Positions 30,152 through 38,503 of a stretch of 64,000 nucleotides of DNA are shown in pieces (position 1 is the first letter of the stretch; each line of letters opens with the position of its first letter). Below the pieces are notes generated by a model, which worked only from the letters and a program-made list of their open reading frames with translations, had not been told where the DNA came from and ran no database searches. Location of the stretch: positions 62,001 through 126,000 of the forward strand of contig FOHD01000007.1 in the NCBI GenBank assembly GCA_900111695.1. The letters are read 5' to 3'. This DNA comes from Olsenella sp. KH3B4 (lineage in GTDB: Bacteria > Actinomycetota > Coriobacteriia > Coriobacteriales > Atopobiaceae). Made by a program: the position numbers and the translations under genes.

Positions 30152-31234
30152 TTACACGAAGTTTTGTCCTAGCTGCGTGAGGTAGTACTTCTGGCCAATT
30201 TTCTTGAGAACGCCCATCTGCACCAGGCTTGCGAGCTCACGCGACCAGGTTGGCGCCGACTTACCGTAGGTTCTCACCAGTTCCGTGGGGCCTACCATCT
30301 CGTGCGCCGAGAGGTATTCGAGGATTGTCTGCGAGCGGTCCGAAAGGTTGATGCGGCCGAGTTCCGCCGTCCATGCTGGTGCTGGCTGCTCTGAGGCCCG
30401 AGCGGGCGCCAGCGCCTGGGCAGGAGTTTGCTGCTGATAGGCAGGCTGCTGGTAGCCCTGCTGCGGATAGAACCCTTGCGGGATCTGGGACGGTACCGGC
30501 TGGTAGTACTGCTGATATCCCGGTATGAAAGGCTGCTGGTAGGCTCCTGGCATTGGCTGCGTTGGATAGGGTGTCTGTCCATAGGCCTGCGGCATCTGCG
30601 ACTGCGGTACCTGCTGTGTGGTTCCCCCGGGCTTGCCTGGTGCCGCGCATCTCTCGGCATCTTCCTTTGGCCTGGTCGATATTGTCACGACTGTTCCGCC
30701 GGAGATGTTGTCCTCTATGGTGAGGCTGCCGCCCTTGTCGGTCATGTACTGCTGCACGTACGGGAGGCCTGACCCAACTCCGCGAATGTAGTGCTTCATC
30801 TCCTCTGTTGCGGAGGTGGTGCCGTACTCCATGGCTAGGTCCTTCTCTTGGATGCCTGGCCCTTGGTCCGAGAAGCGCAGCGTGTTCCCCCCGTCGAGTA
30901 TCGTGATGGTGGGGGCGATAAAGTATGCGTGGATGAAGTTTTCGACGATCTCGCGAATGACGGTGAAGGGAATCTGACTTCCCTGCTCGTGTGCGAGACG
31001 GTTGACGGTCGCGGTGATTTCCTCGAGGTAGCTGCGTATGTCCGTTGGCTCGATGACCACCACGCGAGGAGCCGCGGCCGCATCGTCGTAGATGGCTATG
31101 CGTGCGGGATAGCGCACGGCTCCAAGCTCGCCTTGGGCCGTGGTCTCCTTCTGCTTGCTCTCCTGGGACTTCTCGTCCCCCCTGCTCGCATCCTCGGACA
31201 TGTTGTCTACGAACGGATAGAACGCGTGGTCCAT
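30152..31234 (-). CDS. GHKL-type ATPase with PQ-rich linker and C-terminal winged helix
   Basis: This 360-aa protein has an ATPase domain of the histidine-kinase/anti-sigma type: N box EIVENF (Glu95, Asn99), G1 box FSDQGPGI (Asp123) and G2 box GVGSGLPYV (from Gly152). No phospho-acceptor His domain or sensor is seen. Residues 205-285 are a Gln/Pro/Tyr-rich linker. Residues 295-360 look like a winged-helix DNA-binding domain (ILEYLSAHEMVGPTELVRTYG...LVQMGVLKKIGQKYYLT). It sits between dnaA and rpmH inside the origin region. The role is unknown; an origin-linked regulator or anti-sigma-like switch is possible. Confidence 0.75.
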   Translation of the reverse strand: MDHAFYPFVDNMSEDASRGDEKSQESKQKETTAQGELGAVRYPARIAIYDDAAAAPRVVVIEPTDIRSYLEEITATVNRLAHEQGSQIPFTVIREIVENFIHAYFIAPTITILDGGNTLRFSDQGPGIQEKDLAMEYGTTSATEEMKHYIRGVGSGLPYVQQYMTDKGGSLTIEDNISGGTVVTISTRPKEDAERCAAPGKPGGTTQQVPQSQMPQAYGQTPYPTQPMPGAYQQPFIPGYQQYYQPVPSQIPQGFYPQQGYQQPAYQQQTPAQALAPARASEQPAPAWTAELGRINLSDRSQTILEYLSAHEMVGPTELVRTYGKSAPTWSRELASLVQMGVLKKIGQKYYLTQLGQNFV

Positions 31235-31270
31235 CCCGCTTTACCTCTTGATTCTTTTCACCAGCTCGGA

Positions 31271-31364
31271 CTTTTCAACCCCGTTTGAACCTTGGATGAA
31301 AACTTTCGCTCGGATTTCTATGTGAACGAAAGTTTTCAACATCGGATGAAACTTGGTTGATAAC
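31271..31364. promoter_or_regulatory. DnaA-box-like cluster in the rpmH-side origin spacer
   Basis: CTTTTCAACC (31271-31280), GGATGAAAAC (31294-31303), GTTTTCAACA (31332-31341) and GGTTGATAAC (31355-31364) lie within 94 bases in the spacer between the divergent ATPase gene and rpmH. They share the TTWTCAAC core with the other origin spacers. This is probably part of oriC. Confidence 0.5.
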
Positions 31365-31548
31365 TGGGTCTAAACGTGAAATACCGGCTGGAAAATCATA
31401 GCATCAGGAAGAAAGTTGTCAGCTGCTTGGACGTTTCTTTTCGTCTCGCGGAAGATTTCTTGCAGCATTCCTTGGCGAGGGGATGGTTGCTGTTGTGGCC
31501 TACCATGGGTTGGTACGGTGCGAATCCGTGCAGTTATTCTGCATTAAA

Positions 31549-31578
31549 TTGACATCTTGGCGGAGAGACCCTTACAAT
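31549..31578 (+). promoter_or_regulatory. rpmH operon promoter
   Basis: TTGACA at 31549-31554 and TACAAT at 31573-31578 with an 18-base spacer lie 50 bases upstream of rpmH. This is one of the best sigma-70-type promoters in the window. Confidence 0.75.
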
Positions 31579-31627
31579 CTTTGGGCTTAGTGCTCAAGAC
31601 ATTAGACCCGTATGGGAGGAATACATC

Positions 31628-31762
31628 ATGAAGCGTACGTATCAGCCCAACAAGCGTAAGCGCGCCAAGACCCACGGCTTCCGTGCTCGTATGGCCACCA
31701 AGGGCGGCCGCAAGGTTCTCGCCCGTCGTCGTGCCAAGGGCCGCAAGCAGCTCACCGTCTAA
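31628..31762 (+). CDS. rpmH: 50S ribosomal protein L34
   Basis: The 44-aa basic protein is [19 protein letters not shown] onward, ending KQLTV, the invariant L34 pattern. GGGAGGA precedes the ATG by 7 bases. It starts the rpmH-rnpA-yidD-yidC-jag operon on the replication-leading strand, next to oriC as in most bacteria. Confidence 0.98.
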   Translation: MKRTYQPNKRKRAKTHGFRARMATKGGRKVLARRRAKGRKQLTV

Positions 31763-31771
31763 CACAGCATC

Positions 31772-32101
31772 ATGGAGACCATCAAATCGCGTGCCGAATT
31801 TGAGAGGGTCTTCTCGCGCGGGAAGCGCTACAACGACGCGTTACTGCGCATTCGAGTGGTGCCAACGAGCGAAGGCGACCTGCCGAAGGTCGCCTTTGTT
31901 GCGCCAAAAAGGCTTGGAAACGCCGTCTACAGAAATAGGTGCAAGCGCGTCCTGCGAGAGGCAGCACGCGCTTGTTCGCTACCGCGTGACGGCTACGACG
32001 TAATCCTCTTCTCGACCGACAAGACCCATGACAGCTCCCCCGAGCGCGTGGCGACGTCCCTTGAGAGGTTGCTCGAGAGGGCCGGTGTGGTGTGTGGCTA
32101 A
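31772..32101 (+). CDS. rnpA: Ribonuclease P protein component
   Basis: This protein subunit of RNase P helps the catalytic RNA remove tRNA 5' leaders. The 109-aa protein has the RNR motif ([19 protein letters not shown]) and the N-terminal [11 protein letters not shown]. It lies 9 bases after rpmH, and its stop overlaps the start of yidD. Confidence 0.97.
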   Translation: METIKSRAEFERVFSRGKRYNDALLRIRVVPTSEGDLPKVAFVAPKRLGNAVYRNRCKRVLREAARACSLPRDGYDVILFSTDKTHDSSPERVATSLERLLERAGVVCG

Positions 32102-32330
32102 GGACAAGGGGGAGTCTGCACTTTCGCATGCTGCGACAAGGGCCATTCGGTTCTATCAGCGCCGCATCTCACCTCTGTTCTTGCCACACTGCATCTACAC
32201 GCCGACCTGCTCGGAGTACGCTCGACAGGCCATAGCCAAGTACGGTCTGGCGAAGGGTGGGTGGCTTGCTGTGAAGCGTCTCATGCGGTGTCACCCTTTC
32301 CACGCTGGCGGATACGACCCCGTTCCCTAA
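32094..32330 (+). CDS. yidD: Membrane protein insertion efficiency factor YidD
   Basis: This 78-aa small membrane-associated protein assists YidC. The family core is clear: [29 protein letters not shown] and [15 protein letters not shown]. The start is probably the GTG at 32094 overlapping the rnpA end; a GTG at 32085 is also possible, and neither has an ideal ribosome site. It lies between rnpA and yidC, as usual. Confidence 0.92.
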   Translation: MAKDKGESALSHAATRAIRFYQRRISPLFLPHCIYTPTCSEYARQAIAKYGLAKGGWLAVKRLMRCHPFHAGGYDPVP

Positions 32331-32357
32331 TCGTTCGGGGACACACACGGAGGAACC

Positions 32358-33122
32358 ATGTGGGATTGGATTATTGACTTTCTCGCCGGCGTACTCGCGG
32401 GCATTGAGGGATTCTGCGGGGACTGGGGCCTCGCGATCATCATCCTTACCGTTATCATTCGCGTGCTCATCATGCCGCTGATGAACAAGCAGGTTGAGTC
32501 TTCGGCCCGTATGCAGGCTGCCCAGCCCAAGATTCAGGAGCTGCAGGCCAAGTACGCAGACGATCCAGAGCGTCAGGCTCAGGAGATGCAGAAGCTTTAT
32601 TCCGACATTCACTTCAACCCCGTTATGGGTTGCCTGCCTGTGCTTCTTCAGATGCCCATCTTCTTTGCTCTCTTCACGGTTGCTCGTGACCGCATTCCTT
32701 CCGATGCAAGCTTCTATGGCATCATCCCCTCGCTTGCTGGATCTGCGGGCGGCATGATTAGCTCCGACGGATGGGGCCCTGCGGCCATCTACATCTTCTT
32801 TGTCATTCTCTTTGGCGTCCTTACGTTCCTGCAGATGGCCATCAATGCTGGCCAGGTCTCAGAGGACCAGCGCAAGCAGCAGCTTGGCATGGGTGCCATC
32901 ATGGCCGTAATGATGGCCTGGTTCGGTTGGAGCATCCCGGCTGGTGTTGTTCTCTACTACAACGCCTCTGCACTGTGGGGCATTGTTCAGCAGTACTTCG
33001 TGACACGCAAGGTCATGGAGAAGGCCAAGGCAGAGGCCGAGCAGAGTATGCAGGGTCAGTCCTCGGTCACCGTCGACGTGGTACGCAAGGAGAAGAAGCC
33101 CCGTCCGCACAAGAAGAGCTAG
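32358..33122 (+). CDS. yidC: Membrane protein insertase YidC/Oxa1
   Basis: This integral membrane insertase acts alone or with SecYEG. The 254-aa protein is the short Gram-positive form with about five membrane segments: WGLAIIILTVIIRVLIMPL with the conserved groove Arg, the amphipathic cytoplasmic hairpin (QPKIQELQAKYADDPERQAQ), CLPVLLQMPIFFALF, and C-terminal helices. The C-terminal tail is basic (RKEKKPRPHKKS), as in ribosome-binding forms. No lipobox Cys is seen at the N-terminus. Confidence 0.96.
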   Translation: MWDWIIDFLAGVLAGIEGFCGDWGLAIIILTVIIRVLIMPLMNKQVESSARMQAAQPKIQELQAKYADDPERQAQEMQKLYSDIHFNPVMGCLPVLLQMPIFFALFTVARDRIPSDASFYGIIPSLAGSAGGMISSDGWGPAAIYIFFVILFGVLTFLQMAINAGQVSEDQRKQQLGMGAIMAVMMAWFGWSIPAGVVLYYNASALWGIVQQYFVTRKVMEKAKAEAEQSMQGQSSVTVDVVRKEKKPRPHKKS

Positions 33123-33224
33123 GTATTATGAGGCAGTTCTCACTTAATTTGTATGCATTGCTGATTATATTCAGTTTTAGTTATATTAGTGCGATTTGAT
33201 ACCTACCTTTCTAGGAGGTTTGTG

Positions 33225-33827
33225 ATGGAGGAAGGAACTCTCGGCGATGTTGTCGAGTCTGATGTTGTTGTTTCGGGTGATACCGATGCCCAGGATACTG
33301 CCAATGACGAGTTTGCTTCGATTCGCGAGCACTACGAAGCTGGCGTTGCCTTGACTGACGACGAGACAGACCGTATTGCTGACGTTGCAGTTGAGTATCT
33401 GCGGGGCATTCTCAACCTTTTCGGCGAGACTCATTCCTCTATTGATGAGTATGACGGCGAGGAGGGCGAACTCATCCTTGATGTGAACGGTGGTGACCTT
33501 GCGGTTCTCATCGGTCGCCATGGCCGCACGCTTGAGGCGCTTCAGACCGTTATTACGACGCTTCTGAGCAGTAAGCTTAAGTTCTACTATCCCATCGTGG
33601 TCGATATTGAGAGCTATCGCAGTCGTGCTAAGAAGAAGATTGAGCAGATGGCTCGTAATGCTGCCTCTCGCGCGAAGAGCCATGGTTCGAGTGTTAAGCT
33701 TGCTCCGATGAATGCCTATGACCGTCGTTTGGTTCACCTCGCTCTGCGTGAGGACCCCGAGGTCTCTACGCACTCTGAGGGTGAAGATCCTGACAGGTAC
33801 GTAGTAATCACACCGGTCAAGCTTTAA
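33225..33827 (+). CDS. jag: Jag/KhpB RNA-binding protein (KH and R3H domains)
   Basis: The 200-aa protein has an acidic N-terminus, then a KH domain with its GxxG-type loop (LIGRHGRTLEALQTV) and a C-terminal R3H domain (MNAYDRRLVHLALREDPEVSTHSEG, DRYVVITPV). KhpB proteins bind RNA and affect cell elongation in Gram-positives. The ATG at 33225 has CTAGGAGG six bases upstream, so the longer in-frame start is rejected. It is the last gene of the rpmH operon before a clear terminator. Confidence 0.94.
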   Translation: MEEGTLGDVVESDVVVSGDTDAQDTANDEFASIREHYEAGVALTDDETDRIADVAVEYLRGILNLFGETHSSIDEYDGEEGELILDVNGGDLAVLIGRHGRTLEALQTVITTLLSSKLKFYYPIVVDIESYRSRAKKKIEQMARNAASRAKSHGSSVKLAPMNAYDRRLVHLALREDPEVSTHSEGEDPDRYVVITPVKL

Positions 33828-33862
33828 GGCGATTACTGCTGTTTCACATGAGGTACAGTTTT

Positions 33863-33891
33863 GGAGGGTGGCACAGTCACCCTCCTTTTTT
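33863..33891 (+). terminator. Terminator of the rpmH-jag operon
   Basis: The stem GGAGGGTG/CACCCTCC with a 7-base loop is followed by TTTTTT. Confidence 0.92.
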
Positions 33892-33972
33892 ATGCCAATT
33901 TCTCTCGCTTCAAGAGTTTTTGGCAAACCCTAATTTGATTTATCAGCATATGCCATGGATTTAGGAGAGACA

Positions 33973-34728
33973 ATGAACGGTATGACTTCAGATACGTCTT
34001 GCAAGGCGCTTCGTGAACTCATTGCCCACGATGCAGACCTCTCAAGAATAAATGTATCTGATAAAACAATCGATCTTCTCGTTCACCATTTGGAACTTGT
34101 TATCGAGAAGAACAAAGTGATGAATCTGACACGCATCACCAATGAACATGAAGCTCTTGTCCTTCACATTATCGACTCGCTGTTGTTTGTTGCGCATGCT
34201 CCAACGTTGCTCAAATCAGATTCGTCTTTGCTTGATATTGGAACTGGTGCTGGATTCCCAGGCATTCCTCTCACTCTTGTTAGTGGGTGCAAAGCGACCC
34301 TGATAGATTCTGTAGGGAAAAAGGTTTCTGCTGTTCAGGACTTTGTTGATGAGTTAGGTCTATCGGACAGGATTTCTTGTGTTCATGCCCGTGCGGAGGA
34401 AGTACCCTCATTGTGCGACTCCCGTTTTGATGTTGTTGTCGCACGAGCGGTTGCCCAAACGAATGTTCTTATTGAGTACGCGACACCATGTCTGAGAAAG
34501 AATGGGACGTTGCTTGTTGGTAAGGGTAACCCAACCACAGAGGAACTTATCGCCGCTAATAGAGCTGCTAAGATTTGCGGTCTTGAGGAGTCTGGGCTAT
34601 TTGAATATGAATTGCCTTCTGAACTTGGTCATCGAACCATCCTCGTTTATACAAAGACGGGGAATCCACGTATCAAACTTCCTCGTCAGATTGGAATGGC
34701 TAAGAGAGCACCCCTTGGAATCGAGTAG
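33973..34728 (+). CDS. rsmG: 16S rRNA (guanine527-N7)-methyltransferase
   Basis: This SAM-dependent enzyme methylates G527 of 16S rRNA. The Rossmann SAM motif LLDIGTGAGFPGIPL and DSVGKKVSAVQDF follow the family's N-terminal helices (KNKVMNLTRI). The ATG at 33973 has TTAGGAGAG upstream, giving 251 aa. The gene is clearly AT-richer than the left and right arms (many AAA, ATT and TTG codons). Confidence 0.95.
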   Translation: MNGMTSDTSCKALRELIAHDADLSRINVSDKTIDLLVHHLELVIEKNKVMNLTRITNEHEALVLHIIDSLLFVAHAPTLLKSDSSLLDIGTGAGFPGIPLTLVSGCKATLIDSVGKKVSAVQDFVDELGLSDRISCVHARAEEVPSLCDSRFDVVVARAVAQTNVLIEYATPCLRKNGTLLVGKGNPTTEELIAANRAAKICGLEESGLFEYELPSELGHRTILVYTKTGNPRIKLPRQIGMAKRAPLGIE

Positions 34729-34777
34729 GACTATATTTCCTTGTTGCTCAATTTCTGGTATTCGTTGATGCTAATTG

Positions 34778-34816
34778 TGACCCCAATCTCTCTATTGTTG
34801 GTTGGGGTCATTTTTT
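34778..34816 (+). terminator. Terminator after rsmG
   Basis: The stem TGACCCCAA/TTGGGGTCA with a 15-base loop is followed by TTTTTT. Confidence 0.85.
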
Positions 34817-34915
34817 CGTTGCTCCGTTCGATACGTGTACATTTTTTATTTACTCTAATTCATCAATTTGATTTGACTCATGTCCCTGCCTTATTGCGAT
34901 ATATGTCTTTACTAC

Positions 34916-34929
34916 GTTTCACGTGAAAC
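34916..34929. promoter_or_regulatory. parS site 1
   Basis: GTTTCACGTGAAAC is a perfect 14-base palindrome identical to the widely conserved ParB-binding parS core. It lies 400 bases upstream of parA in an AT-rich, gene-free spacer (34817-35254). Confidence 0.95.
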
Positions 34930-35100
34930 AAGCAACTCCTGGTCTTTGAAAACATGATTTTCGTTGTACGAGGCACCAAAATCCAATATCACAGATGTTC
35001 TCGTTGCTGAGAGCGATCTACTTGCTAGTCTATTTGTTCACTGTTTAGAGTTAATCATTGCATCAGCAAAGAAGGTTTGTTCTTACAGTTTAGTGATGAT

Positions 35101-35114
35101 TTTTTACGTGAAAC
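35101..35114. promoter_or_regulatory. Degenerate parS-like site
   Basis: TTTTTACGTGAAAC matches the parS core at 12 of 14 positions with an intact right half-site, between perfect sites 1 and 2. Confidence 0.4.
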
Positions 35115-35151
35115 AGCAAGAATTTGATAGACGAGTGAAAGCTATAGACTA

Positions 35152-35165
35152 GTTTCACGTGAAAC
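35152..35165. promoter_or_regulatory. parS site 2
   Basis: This is a perfect GTTTCACGTGAAAC palindrome upstream of parA. Confidence 0.95.
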
Positions 35166-35228
35166 GCGTGAATATGAATATTGAAGCTTGCCGAACTCAT
35201 CATCAAAACAATCAGAAAGATTCTCAAC

Positions 35229-35242
35229 GTTTCACGTGAAAC
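35229..35242. promoter_or_regulatory. parS site 3
   Basis: This is a perfect GTTTCACGTGAAAC palindrome 82 bases before the chosen parA start, close enough to affect the parAB promoter. Confidence 0.95.
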
Positions 35243-35323
35243 AATACCCTATGATTGACATACACCAGATTGGTGAGCAAACACAGATTAGACGCATTCA
35301 TACTCGGCAATTGGGGGTCATTC

Positions 35324-36124
35324 GTGGGATTCCAAGATGTCAAACGGGGATATACAAATAGAGAACCAAAGGTCTTGGCCATCATTAACCAAAAAGGCGG
35401 CGTTGGTAAGTCGACAACGGCTATTAATTTGTCCGCTGCACTTGGGGAAGCAAAGAAAAAAGTACTTGTAATTGACTTAGACCCCCAAGGAAATACAACA
35501 AGTGGATATGGAATTGAGAAAGAAGACCTTGAGCACGACATGTATGATGTCCTGCTCCAAGATTACCCAATTGAAGAGGTCATTGTTGACACTGTAGAAG
35601 ACCGAGTATTCGTTGCACCCGCGACAATACAACTTGCCGGTGCGGAAATTGAGCTTGTCTCAGCAATGGCACGCGAAAGTATTCTCAAAAGTGTAGTTGA
35701 GAAGATAAAAGGCGAATTTGATTACGTATTTATCGACTGTCCTCCATCACTGGGACTTCTAACTATCAATGCCCTTGTTGCGTCCGGCCAGCTCTTAATT
35801 CCAATACAGTGCGAGTACTATGCACTTGAGGGCGTAACAAAGCTCATTGAGTCAATGAAAATGGTCAAAAGTAGCCTCAATCCAACACTTTCAATATTTG
35901 GCGTTGTTATGACCATGTACGATACGCGAACTACCCTTTCGCACCAGGTCGTTGAAGAGTGCGAGAACTACTTTGGACAACAGATATTCAAAACCTACAT
36001 TCCACGCAATGTGAAAATTGCTGAAGCGCCGAGTCATGGGCTGCCTGTCACTATGTACGCGAGAATGAGTAAGGGTGCATCTGCCTATACCAAGCTGGCA
36101 AAGGAAGTGATTCGTCGTGGCTAA
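35324..36124 (+). CDS. parA: Chromosome partitioning ATPase ParA (Soj)
   Basis: This Walker-type ATPase moves or positions ParB-parS complexes. The deviant Walker A (NQKGGVGKSTT), VLVIDLDPQGNTTSG and DYVFIDCPPSLGLLT are intact. I chose the GTG at 35324, which has GGGGG six bases upstream and gives 266 aa. A TTG at 35255 would add 23 residues but lacks a site. The stop overlaps the parB start by 8 bases. It is AT-richer than most of the window. Confidence 0.95.
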   Translation: MGFQDVKRGYTNREPKVLAIINQKGGVGKSTTAINLSAALGEAKKKVLVIDLDPQGNTTSGYGIEKEDLEHDMYDVLLQDYPIEEVIVDTVEDRVFVAPATIQLAGAEIELVSAMARESILKSVVEKIKGEFDYVFIDCPPSLGLLTINALVASGQLLIPIQCEYYALEGVTKLIESMKMVKSSLNPTLSIFGVVMTMYDTRTTLSHQVVEECENYFGQQIFKTYIPRNVKIAEAPSHGLPVTMYARMSKGASAYTKLAKEVIRRG

Positions 36125-36971
36125 GAAATCAGGACTTGGCAAGGGACTAGAATCACTGATGGGAGAAGCTAACGCTGAGGTTGGCGCTCCTACTCCTGAT
36201 TCAACGCTCCCCATCACTAAGATCAAGCCAAATAAGGGACAACCAAGAAAGAATTTCAATCCAGACGAGCTTGCCGAGCTTGCAGACTCAATTAAGCAGA
36301 ATGGTATCCTGCAGCCGATTATCGTACGCAAGAAAGGCACCTGGTACGAAATAGTTGCGGGCGAGAGACGCTACCAGGCGGCAAAGCTAGCTGGCCTCGA
36401 TGAGGTCCCAGTAGTCATAAGGGATATCAGTGATGAGGATGTCTTTAAGCTTGCGCTCATTGAGAATCTTCAGAGATCTGATCTCAACCCCATCGAGGAA
36501 GCCCAAGGATATAAGCAGCTGCTTGACAGTAATGGCCTGACACAAGAAGAGGTCGCTCGTCTCGTCTCTAAGTCAAGGTCTGCGATAACCAACACGCTTA
36601 GACTGCTGGATCTTCCAGATGAGGTCCAGGAGCTTATGAGTGAGGGTAAGATCACTGCTGGGCACGCGAGAGCAATTCTCGCTGTACCCTCAGAAGAAGG
36701 ACGAGTGCGCCTAGCTGAGAAAGTTGTTGCTCAAGGTTTGTCGGTAAGGCAGACAGAAACTCTCGCGCCACTATTTTCTGACAATAGTCAAGCTGAACCG
36801 GTACGTCGCCAACCAGTCCCTCAATCATTCAAGCGGGCAGCACGTCAAATGAGATTAGCTCTAGATACCAACGTGAAGGTCAAGACTGTTCGTGGAAGAA
36901 ACAAGGTAGAGATTGAGTTTGAGGACGAGGATGAACTCGCACATCTCGTGGACCTCCTTACCAGGGAGTAG
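36117..36971 (+). CDS. parB: Chromosome partitioning protein ParB (Spo0J)
   Basis: This CTPase and DNA-binding protein loads at parS and spreads. The 284-aa protein opens with KSGLGKGLESLMG. The N-terminal CTP-binding motif includes GERRYQAAKLAG. ENLQRSDLNPIEEAQGY and the helix-turn-helix (LTQEEVARLVSKSRSAITNTLRLL) follow, and then a C-terminal dimer domain. The start is a GTG inside the parA end. Three parS sites upstream fit its role. Confidence 0.97.
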   Translation: MAKKSGLGKGLESLMGEANAEVGAPTPDSTLPITKIKPNKGQPRKNFNPDELAELADSIKQNGILQPIIVRKKGTWYEIVAGERRYQAAKLAGLDEVPVVIRDISDEDVFKLALIENLQRSDLNPIEEAQGYKQLLDSNGLTQEEVARLVSKSRSAITNTLRLLDLPDEVQELMSEGKITAGHARAILAVPSEEGRVRLAEKVVAQGLSVRQTETLAPLFSDNSQAEPVRRQPVPQSFKRAARQMRLALDTNVKVKTVRGRNKVEIEFEDEDELAHLVDLLTRE

Positions 36972-36979
36972 GAGTTTGA

Positions 36980-37225
36980 ATGAAAAAGCTACTGGGTGGG
37001 ATGGTAGTCGTAGCAACTGCCGCTGGCGTTGGCTATGTAGTCTACAGAGAGGTTCTCTCTGACGAAGCCCGAGAAAATCTCAAGAAGATGGTCCAAACCG
37101 TGAAGAAGTCATATGACCGCATAAATGAGGTAATCAGCTCGGTGAGAGGCGATGTAATGCCGGAAGACGGACCTCTGCCAAATGTTCAGACGACCATGCG
37201 TCAGTGGAAGGACCTTGGGTACTAG
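36980..37225 (+). CDS. Small membrane-anchored protein, YtxH-like
   Basis: This 81-aa protein begins MKKLLGGMVVVATAAGVGYV, a single N-terminal membrane segment, followed by a charged helical region (LSDEARENLKKMVQTVKKSYDRINE). The architecture resembles YtxH-type proteins, but I cannot name a function. It starts 8 bases after parB and is probably co-transcribed. Confidence 0.75.
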   Translation: MKKLLGGMVVVATAAGVGYVVYREVLSDEARENLKKMVQTVKKSYDRINEVISSVRGDVMPEDGPLPNVQTTMRQWKDLGY

Positions 37226-37265
37226 GTCTGAAGGATTCAAAGTTAAGAACATGTGTTCTAAAATA

Positions 37266-37295
37266 ATGGGGTGGCCAAGCTAGGGGCCACCCCAT
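37266..37295. terminator. Bidirectional terminator between convergent genes
   Basis: The 11-bp stem ATGGGGTGGCC/GGCCACCCCAT with an 8-base loop lies between the parAB operon and rlmN. AT-rich sequence follows on the minus side. Confidence 0.75.
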
Positions 37296-37336
37296 CTCGT
37301 AACAAAGCCATAGCGGGAAAACTGCAGCAATTCCGC

Positions 37337-38395
37337 CTAGAGCTCCTGCATGCGCTGTCGAAGCTGGCCGCAGGCAGCGTCGATGTCTGCGCCTCGAGAG
37401 TTTCTGATGGTTGCTTCAACGCCAACCGATGCCAGACGAGCGACAAACTCTGCGGCACGCTCGGGGCTTGCCGGCTTGAACTTAGAGCCTGGAACCTCGT
37501 TAAGCTGAATAATGTTCACGTGAGCCAGGGTTCCTCGACAGAAGTCGCAGAGGGCGCCAAGCTCGTCCTCGTTGTCATTCACTCCCTGGATAAGCGCGTA
37601 CTCATATGTTGGGCGGCGACCCGTCTTGTCCACGTACTCACCCATCACGTCGTAGAGGTGGATGAGGGAGTACTTCTTTACGCCCGGCATGAGGATGTTG
37701 CGCGTGCTCTGATTGGCTGAGTGAAGCGAAACGGCGAGCGTGAACTGCTCGGGCTCGTTTGCAAAACGCTTAATCATGGGGATGACGCCGCACGTAGAGA
37801 CCGTTAGATGACGGGCACCAATGCCGGCTCCATCCGGGGAGTTAAGGCGCCGTAGCGCAGCGAGCGTGGCATCGTAGTTCATCATCGGCTCGCCCTGCCC
37901 CATCATCACGACGCTGGTCACACGCGTGTTGAAGTCATCGCGCACGTGCATGACCTGCTCGTATATCTCGCCAGCCGTGAGGGAACGAGTAAGGCCAGAG
38001 GCACCTGTCGCACAGAACGCGCAGCCCATGGCACACCCTGCCTGCGTTGAGACGCACACCGCAAGGCGGTTCTTCGAAGGCATGCCGACGCACTCCACGG
38101 CTACGCCATCCGGGAAGCGAAGCAGATATTTGCGGCTACCGTCCTGGGAAACCTGGCGCGCAACCTCCTCGACGCCACCGAGCGTAACGTAGTCTGCAAG
38201 CTGTGCGCGAAGTGCCTTGGAGAGGTTGGTCATCTGATCAAGCGAGGTCGCGTTCTTGACCCATACCCAGTCCTCGATCTGCTTGGCACGGAATTTGGGC
38301 TGGCCCAGCTCTGCGAGAAGTGCCTCAAGCTGGCCGCGCGTACAGTTCCTAAGGTCGAGCTTCTCGTTGTTTCGGTTGACGTCATCCGTCTGCAT
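37337..38395 (-). CDS. rlmN: 23S rRNA/tRNA adenine-C2 methyltransferase RlmN
   Basis: This radical-SAM enzyme methylates A2503 of 23S rRNA and A37 of some tRNAs. The 352-aa protein has the iron-sulphur motif CAMGCAFC, a GQGEP motif and the C-terminal catalytic-Cys region (RNSRGADIDAACGQLRQ). The ATG at 38395 with AAGGTG upstream excludes the very long in-frame upstream extension, which is antisense to ddl. It is divergent from ddl. Confidence 0.96.
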   Translation of the reverse strand: MQTDDVNRNNEKLDLRNCTRGQLEALLAELGQPKFRAKQIEDWVWVKNATSLDQMTNLSKALRAQLADYVTLGGVEEVARQVSQDGSRKYLLRFPDGVAVECVGMPSKNRLAVCVSTQAGCAMGCAFCATGASGLTRSLTAGEIYEQVMHVRDDFNTRVTSVVMMGQGEPMMNYDATLAALRRLNSPDGAGIGARHLTVSTCGVIPMIKRFANEPEQFTLAVSLHSANQSTRNILMPGVKKYSLIHLYDVMGEYVDKTGRRPTYEYALIQGVNDNEDELGALCDFCRGTLAHVNIIQLNEVPGSKFKPASPERAAEFVARLASVGVEATIRNSRGADIDAACGQLRQRMQEL

Positions 38396-38503
38396 TTCTA
38401 GCACCTTGCCCTTATCGTATGGTGTGGTGGAGTATCCTCTTTGGGTTACTGTCTCCGTGTGAGTTGAGTCTACCGCACGGCGGAGAGATGCGAGGGAGAG
38501 CAC

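Noticed and set aside
33128..33199. 23-codon hydrophobic ORF between yidC and jag
   Set aside because: It is AT-rich with only a weak AGG upstream, is too short to support, and looks like ordinary spacer.
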